This document shows, piece after piece, positions 50,779 through 54,992 of a DNA stretch of 54,992 nucleotides. Position 1 is the first letter of the stretch, and each line of letters starts with the position of its first letter. The translations under genes were made by a program, and so were the position numbers. Below the pieces are notes generated by a model. The model saw nothing but the letters and a program-made list of their open reading frames with translations. It did no database searches and was not told the origin of the DNA. The stretch is from Alkalibacillus almallahensis (GTDB lineage: Bacteria; Bacillota; Bacilli; Bacillales; Alkalibacillaceae): positions 1 through 54,992 of the forward strand of contig NZ_JAASRU010000016.1 in NCBI RefSeq assembly GCF_011761495.1. Direction: 5' to 3'.

Positions 50779-51792
50779 TTATTTTTTACCAGCGATATAT
50801 TGATCATCAAACAAGAATAGTCTCATCAGCAGATACAACGATGGCAATAATAATAGTAAGCCAGCAACGAATGCCACAATTAATGAAATTGCCATGGCAT
50901 CGTTTGTTACACTATCTGATACCGTTAAATGTGGATAGAGTAAATACGGATATTTCGAAATGCCATACGCAAAGAACGCAAAGGCAAATTGACCAATGAG
51001 TAAAATAAACGCTAGCCCATAATTCTTTTGTTTCCAAATTAACCAAACACTTCCGACAAAGAAAATAAACGAAATCGCAAACATCCACCATAGATTCATG
51101 AGAGAGTCAAAATGCTCTGGGTTGTGTGAGCGCAATTCATAAATAATCCCACTCGCTGTAATAATGGTAGGAAGCGCCCAAATAAGCGCATATCGCCGCA
51201 ACAACGACGCTGCCTCCGTATCACCTGCGCGGTTGGCATACCAAGTTAAAAAGACTGAGGAAATATATAAGACCGCAATAATACTCAAGATTACAATGCT
51301 CCAAGTGAGCGGGCTTGAAAATAACGCCCAGTAATCCAATTGAGGTCGACCATCCATGATATCCACGAATCCACCTTCAGATACGGTTAAAACAACAGAA
51401 AGAGATGCTGGAATCACAAGCCCTGTCGCCCCGTACATAAAGGCATAACCACGGTGCCCCTGGCTTCCATAATTTTCAAAGGCATAATAAGAACCGCGAA
51501 TGGCTAATAGAATTATTGAAATACTGACTGGAACTAACAAAATACTACCGTAGAAATAAGCTGTTGAAGGGAAAAATCCAACAATTCCTACGAAGAAAAA
51601 GACTAAGAAAACATTCGTTACTTCCCATACAGGGGATAGATAACGTTGAATGATCGCCGTTAAAATTCGATCTTTCCCTGTCAAAATACTGTATGCATTA
51701 AAGAACCCAGCGCCAAAGTCGACAGATGCTACAATCACATAACCAAAGAGGAACGTCCATAAAACAACCATACCGATAATCTCATAACTCAT
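50779..51792 (-). CDS. cydB: cytochrome bd ubiquinol/menaquinol oxidase subunit II
   Basis: 337 residues with about 8-9 membrane helices. It starts like CydB (VLWTFLFGYVIVASVDFGAGF) and has the length of Bacillus CydB. Its ATG overlaps the cydA stop by 4 bases and GGTGGTGATC precedes it. Confidence 0.93.
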   Translation of the reverse strand: MSYEIIGMVVLWTFLFGYVIVASVDFGAGFFNAYSILTGKDRILTAIIQRYLSPVWEVTNVFLVFFFVGIVGFFPSTAYFYGSILLVPVSISIILLAIRGSYYAFENYGSQGHRGYAFMYGATGLVIPASLSVVLTVSEGGFVDIMDGRPQLDYWALFSSPLTWSIVILSIIAVLYISSVFLTWYANRAGDTEAASLLRRYALIWALPTIITASGIIYELRSHNPEHFDSLMNLWWMFAISFIFFVGSVWLIWKQKNYGLAFILLIGQFAFAFFAYGISKYPYLLYPHLTVSDSVTNDAMAISLIVAFVAGLLLLLPSLYLLMRLFLFDDQYIAGKK

Positions 51793-53129
51793 GAGCGATC
51801 ACCACCTTGTTCGCCGAGTTCTAGTTCAACTGGGTTGTCTTTGAAAATCTTAGTTAAAACAACAGCCACACCGACACCTAAAATGAAATAAAGACCAGCA
51901 AATGCGACAAACATATGCCCCACATAAGCACTTTGTGTCGCTGCTTCATCAACTGTCATAACACCTCGTAAGATCCACGGTTGTCGGCCGAATTCTGCCA
52001 TCCACCAACCCGCTTCAATCGCTAGAATAGATAGTGGACCGCCTGCAACAATTAACCAGCGCATTGGTCTCGAGGATGCGACAGACCAACCACGCCATGA
52101 AGCGAACCAATAAATAAGTGACAAGCCTATCATGAACATACCAATTGTAATCATCGTATCAAAGAAGTAATGCACGAATAACGGCGGTTGCTCATCAGCC
52201 GGCGTTTCATTTAGCCCTTCTACTTCTGCAAATGGGTCATTATGTGCCAGAATACTTAAAGCATAAGGAATTTCAATCGCATATTCAGGTTCATTACCTT
52301 CACCTAGTACCCCGTATAAAACAAGTGGAGCTTCTGCTTCTGTTTCGAAATGCCACTCAGCAGCCGCTAACTTTTCTGGTTGATGTTCTGCTAAATATTT
52401 ACCAGAAAAATCACCAACAATCGCTGTTGCAACTGCAAAGACAAGCCCAACTTTCATCGTTAAATGAAGGGCCTTTTTATGATAGTCATGATTAGAACGA
52501 CGTAACAGTTTGAACGCCGCTACTGCTGCCAGAACAAAGGATGATGTCATAAAGGCAGTCGCAATCACGTGGGTGACTTTTGTCGGAGAAGCTGTATTAA
52601 ACATCGCTTCGATCGGGTTAACGCCTGTCATTTGACCATCAACAATACTAAAACCTTCTGGTGAATTCATAAACCCATTGACTGTCGTAATGAAAAAGGC
52701 TGAAATTGCTGCACCAAAAGCAACTGGAACAAGAAGCAATAAGTGCTTTTTCTGATTCTCGAAACGATCCCATGTATATAAATAAATGCCTAAAAAGATA
52801 GCTTCAAAGAAGAAGGCGAAAACTTCCATGAATAACGGTAGTGCAATTACATGACCTGCTAATTGCATAAATTCAGGCCAAAGTAGTGAAAGCTGAAGAC
52901 CAATTGCTGTACCTGTTACAACTCCAACAGCAACTAACACCACAAAACCTCGTGCCCACCGTCTAGCTAACATAATATAATGCATGTCATTTCGCTTAAT
53001 TCCTACCCACTGCGCAATCATAATCATGAGTGGGATACCAACACCCAACGTTGCAAATATAATATGGAACGTTAAGGTAAGTAACGTTAACATTCGGCTA
53101 CCAAAAACCGGATCTTCAAATAATGGCAT
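51789..53129 (-). CDS. cydA: cytochrome bd ubiquinol/menaquinol oxidase subunit I
   Basis: 446 residues with about 9 membrane helices. Likely haem ligand His22 (FHIIFATLGVG). SGKYLAEHQPEKLAAAEWHFE is the family quinol-loop signature; the short Q loop is typical of Gram-positive enzymes. Reduces O2 with high affinity. GAGGAGGGGG precedes the ATG. First gene of cydABS; a Rex-type site lies 119-142 bases upstream. Confidence 0.95.
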   Translation of the reverse strand: MPLFEDPVFGSRMLTLLTLTFHIIFATLGVGIPLMIMIAQWVGIKRNDMHYIMLARRWARGFVVLVAVGVVTGTAIGLQLSLLWPEFMQLAGHVIALPLFMEVFAFFFEAIFLGIYLYTWDRFENQKKHLLLLVPVAFGAAISAFFITTVNGFMNSPEGFSIVDGQMTGVNPIEAMFNTASPTKVTHVIATAFMTSSFVLAAVAAFKLLRRSNHDYHKKALHLTMKVGLVFAVATAIVGDFSGKYLAEHQPEKLAAAEWHFETEAEAPLVLYGVLGEGNEPEYAIEIPYALSILAHNDPFAEVEGLNETPADEQPPLFVHYFFDTMITIGMFMIGLSLIYWFASWRGWSVASSRPMRWLIVAGGPLSILAIEAGWWMAEFGRQPWILRGVMTVDEAATQSAYVGHMFVAFAGLYFILGVGVAVVLTKIFKDNPVELELGEQGGDRS

Positions 53130-53206
53130 GGTTCCCCCTCCTCTGAAAGGAATTCAATAATAAAATCTCCTAAATGTATTGTACCCTATTATAACTCACT
53201 CAAAGC

Positions 53207-53222
53207 TTATCAATCGTGATAA
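53207..53222. promoter_or_regulatory. palindrome upstream of cydA
   Basis: TTATCA-ATCG-TGATAA, perfect 6-bp arms with a 4-base centre, between the Rex-type site and cydA. A second regulator site of unknown identity. Confidence 0.4.
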
Positions 53223-53241
53223 ATTTTTGGCGAGCGTGTGA

Positions 53242-53271
53242 GGATTTTGTGAAAATCTTCACAAAATCCTT
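53242..53271. promoter_or_regulatory. Rex-type operator upstream of cydA
   Basis: TTGTGAA-AATC-TTCACAA, a perfect Rex box, lies within a longer inverted repeat with 13-bp arms. Rex represses cyd genes in Bacillus when NADH is low. The plus strand continues with TTTTT, so it could also form a terminator-like hairpin, but no plus-strand gene ends here. Confidence 0.7.
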
Positions 53272-53436
53272 TTTTACTATTTATTAGACAATAGACGACA
53301 AAATCTGATGCCGAAAAAACAATTCATTCTACCCATTTTCTGCAAATTTTAGATAAATCACTAGATTTATATATTATGTTGTCTTATGATAACGATACAA
53401 GATAATTTGACGTTTTGACAAATAAGGAGGCATTTT

Positions 53437-54414
53437 GTGAAAAAGCTTTGGGTTAGTATGACTATTTTCTTAAGCTTTACCATGATTATTTTTGTTAATC
53501 CTGCCCACTCCTCAGAAACGACTGCCTATCAAGGATCATCGCATGAATCACTCACCCATGACTTGCCGAACAAACCAGCCATTACCCTTACAGCAGCTAA
53601 GCCGGAAATTACATATGATATTGACGAACACTCTGGAGAATACCGAGCTAAAGCGGAAATCAATTTAAATAGCGAACCCCATACTACTTACGAAACAAAC
53701 ATCGAACTTTCTTCTAATCAAGTGGTTAACGTGGTTGGTAAAACAGAAATCAACGACACAATATGGATACAGATAAGCATCCATGATGAAACTTATTGGG
53801 CTCGTGATGCTTTTTTAGATCAAGTGTCAACTCAACAACCAGATCATACTCCAGAAACTAATCAGAAAACTGATCATAAAGCTAAGACAGATCAGAAAGA
53901 GAATGATGATTCTGAACAGCAGAAACCGTCTAGTAACGAAACCGAAAAGTCATCTACTTCTGATGAAAATAAGTCTAATGCAGAGCAAGCTAAACCAGAT
54001 TATCAACCTATGACAATTTATTTTAATGGACAAGCTGTATCTTATCGAAATGGCGGACGAGCAAACGGGCAATCCATCATTAATCAGCAATCCGTCGCTT
54101 CGACATGGGGCGGTGTTGAGACATTCAGTGGTAAAGACGGCATGAACACCCATTTTATTGGTCATAATCCAGGTGTATTTAGTTCTGTTTGGAACGCTCG
54201 TTCTTTTATAGTGACAGATGCTATTGGCGAAGCTTTTCGTTATCAAGTAACTAGTACTTATCAGGTGAATAGAAAAGGAATTGGACTTAATAACGGAAAA
54301 GATTATTGGAACCGCATCACTGGCACATCAGGTGGTGAAAGAATCACATTACAAGCTTGCTTTACTTCGGACGGCTCGATCAACTGGATTGTTGAAGCTA
54401 GATTAGTAGAATAA
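53437..54414 (+). CDS. secreted sortase-like protein with SH3-type domain
   Basis: 325 residues. Signal peptide (about 1-26); an SH3-like domain (about 48-128); a hydrophilic Lys/Asp/Ser/Gln linker (130-190); then a sortase-type C-terminal domain (191-325) with a likely triad His243 (IGHNPGVF), Cys308 (TLQACFTSDG) and Arg322 (EARLVE). Substrate unknown. GTG start with AAGGAGG 7 bases upstream. It is separate from the pilus sortases. A wall-bound sortase or related transpeptidase (inference). Confidence 0.78.
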   Translation: MKKLWVSMTIFLSFTMIIFVNPAHSSETTAYQGSSHESLTHDLPNKPAITLTAAKPEITYDIDEHSGEYRAKAEINLNSEPHTTYETNIELSSNQVVNVVGKTEINDTIWIQISIHDETYWARDAFLDQVSTQQPDHTPETNQKTDHKAKTDQKENDDSEQQKPSSNETEKSSTSDENKSNAEQAKPDYQPMTIYFNGQAVSYRNGGRANGQSIINQQSVASTWGGVETFSGKDGMNTHFIGHNPGVFSSVWNARSFIVTDAIGEAFRYQVTSTYQVNRKGIGLNNGKDYWNRITGTSGGERITLQACFTSDGSINWIVEARLVE

Positions 54415-54474
54415 ATGTGACAGGCTATTTTATTCCTTATATAATAGAAAGAAATGATTTTAAGGAGGCATTAC

Positions 54475-54858
54475 ATGGCTGAAGGAACTTTTGCAACAGC
54501 GATTAATTGTATGGATGGTCGAACGCAAGAACCCGTGATTAATTGGATGAAACAACAATATGGCGTTGACTATGTCGACCAAATCAATGAAGCAGGACCC
54601 AATAAAGCATTGCTTGAAGGCGACAAAACCATGATTGACTCAATAAAAAAGAAATTAACCATTTCTAATGATGGTCATGGATCGAAAGCTCTTGCCATCA
54701 TCGGTCACCATGACTGTGCGGGTAATCCTATCGATAAACGAGAAAAAGTAGAACAAATTAAACAAAGTGTCGCACTAGTCCGTAGCTGGGGCTATGACAT
54801 GGACATTGTTGGATTATATGTAAATGATCAGTGGCAAGTTGAACATGTAACATCCTAA
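54475..54858 (+). CDS. small beta-carbonic-anhydrase-like protein
   Basis: 127 residues. C12-x-D14-x-R16 and H78-x-x-C81 reproduce the zinc-binding and Asp/Arg dyad of beta-carbonic anhydrases, but the protein is much shorter than the usual 180-220 residues. Hydration of CO2 is not proved. ATG at 54475 follows AAGGAGG by 7 bases. Confidence 0.75.
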   Translation: MAEGTFATAINCMDGRTQEPVINWMKQQYGVDYVDQINEAGPNKALLEGDKTMIDSIKKKLTISNDGHGSKALAIIGHHDCAGNPIDKREKVEQIKQSVALVRSWGYDMDIVGLYVNDQWQVEHVTS

Positions 54859-54876
54859 TGCGCTCACAAAGAAAAA

Positions 54877-54939
54877 GAAGCTGACGTCATGTCAGCTTCA
54901 GCTTGTAGAGAAACCCCAGGTTTTTCTGCAAGCTTTTTT
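54877..54939 (+). terminator. tandem terminators
   Basis: GAAGCTGAC/GTCAGCTTC stem followed by a second AGCTTG...CAAGCT stem with AAACC/GGTTT inner pairs and TTTTTT. Confidence 0.8.
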
Positions 54940-54992
54940 ATTTCTATAGGGGTAATTAATCTTACTAAATCAAAATAAAATGATATATATAA

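Noticed and set aside
53242-53275. Rho-independent terminator on the plus strand
   Set aside because: It looks like a hairpin with a T-run, but no plus-strand gene ends nearby and the core is a perfect Rex box upstream of cydA.

Overview
The window is low-GC DNA from a Gram-positive Bacillaceae-type bacterium, probably a salt-adapted relative of Bacillus (Halobacillus/Alkalibacillus-like; inferred). The reasons are strong AGGAGG ribosome binding sites, SigB-type promoters, orthologues of B. subtilis YfkM, YkuS and YkvR, a CydS subunit, and secreted proteins very rich in Asp/Glu/Ser/Asn. About 56 protein genes are supported. I see no rRNA, tRNA, insertion sequence or CRISPR array.

Layout. 1-5.4 kb: a C-terminally truncated DUF21 protein, two universal stress proteins, an SDR dehydrogenase, a YfkM-type DJ-1/PfpI protein and an orphan betaine-binding lipoprotein. 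5.7-12.3 kb: RF3 (prfC), an AbgT transporter, a second SDR, a YkvR/DUF3219 protein and an EAL-PAS-PAS-PAS phosphodiesterase. 12.5-17.7 kb: small envelope proteins and a manganese-type ABC operon with an MntR-like operator. 17.7-21.3 kb: a DAO-family oxidoreductase, an MFS transporter, an endolysin-like amidase and a candidate small RNA. 21.6-30.9 kb: a Crp/Fnr regulator and a sortase-assembled pilus operon (vWFA adhesin, backbone pilin, two class C sortases) flanked by two AraC regulators, one behind a small upstream ORF. 31-40.6 kb: a glyoxalase-fold dioxygenase, a TspO-like protein, an amidohydrolase/membrane protein pair under a cre-like site, padR-chrA, sulP-usp and an RluA-type synthase. 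40.7-47 kb: an ECF sigma/anti-sigma pair, YkuS, a P1 peptidase, GNAT, DUF5412 and several small membrane proteins. 47-55 kb: cydDC facing cydABS tail to tail, a Rex-type operator before cydA, a secreted sortase-like protein and a small carbonic-anhydrase-like protein.

The genes suggest a cell managing osmotic and oxidative stress (Usp, YfkM, betaine binding, chromate and anion transport), low-oxygen respiration (cyd with Rex) and surface attachment (pili).

The most unusual signal is not a gene. Seven intergenic loci, and a two-unit remnant, carry short degenerate repeats spaced almost exactly 21 bp apart. There are three unrelated core families: TTATYTCATAAAT, ATACAGCGAAA and CCATCGAG. 21 bp is two helical turns. 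At four places the last unit or its flank supplies the stop codon of the neighbouring gene. I know of no named element matching these, and they are the best candidates here for something undescribed.
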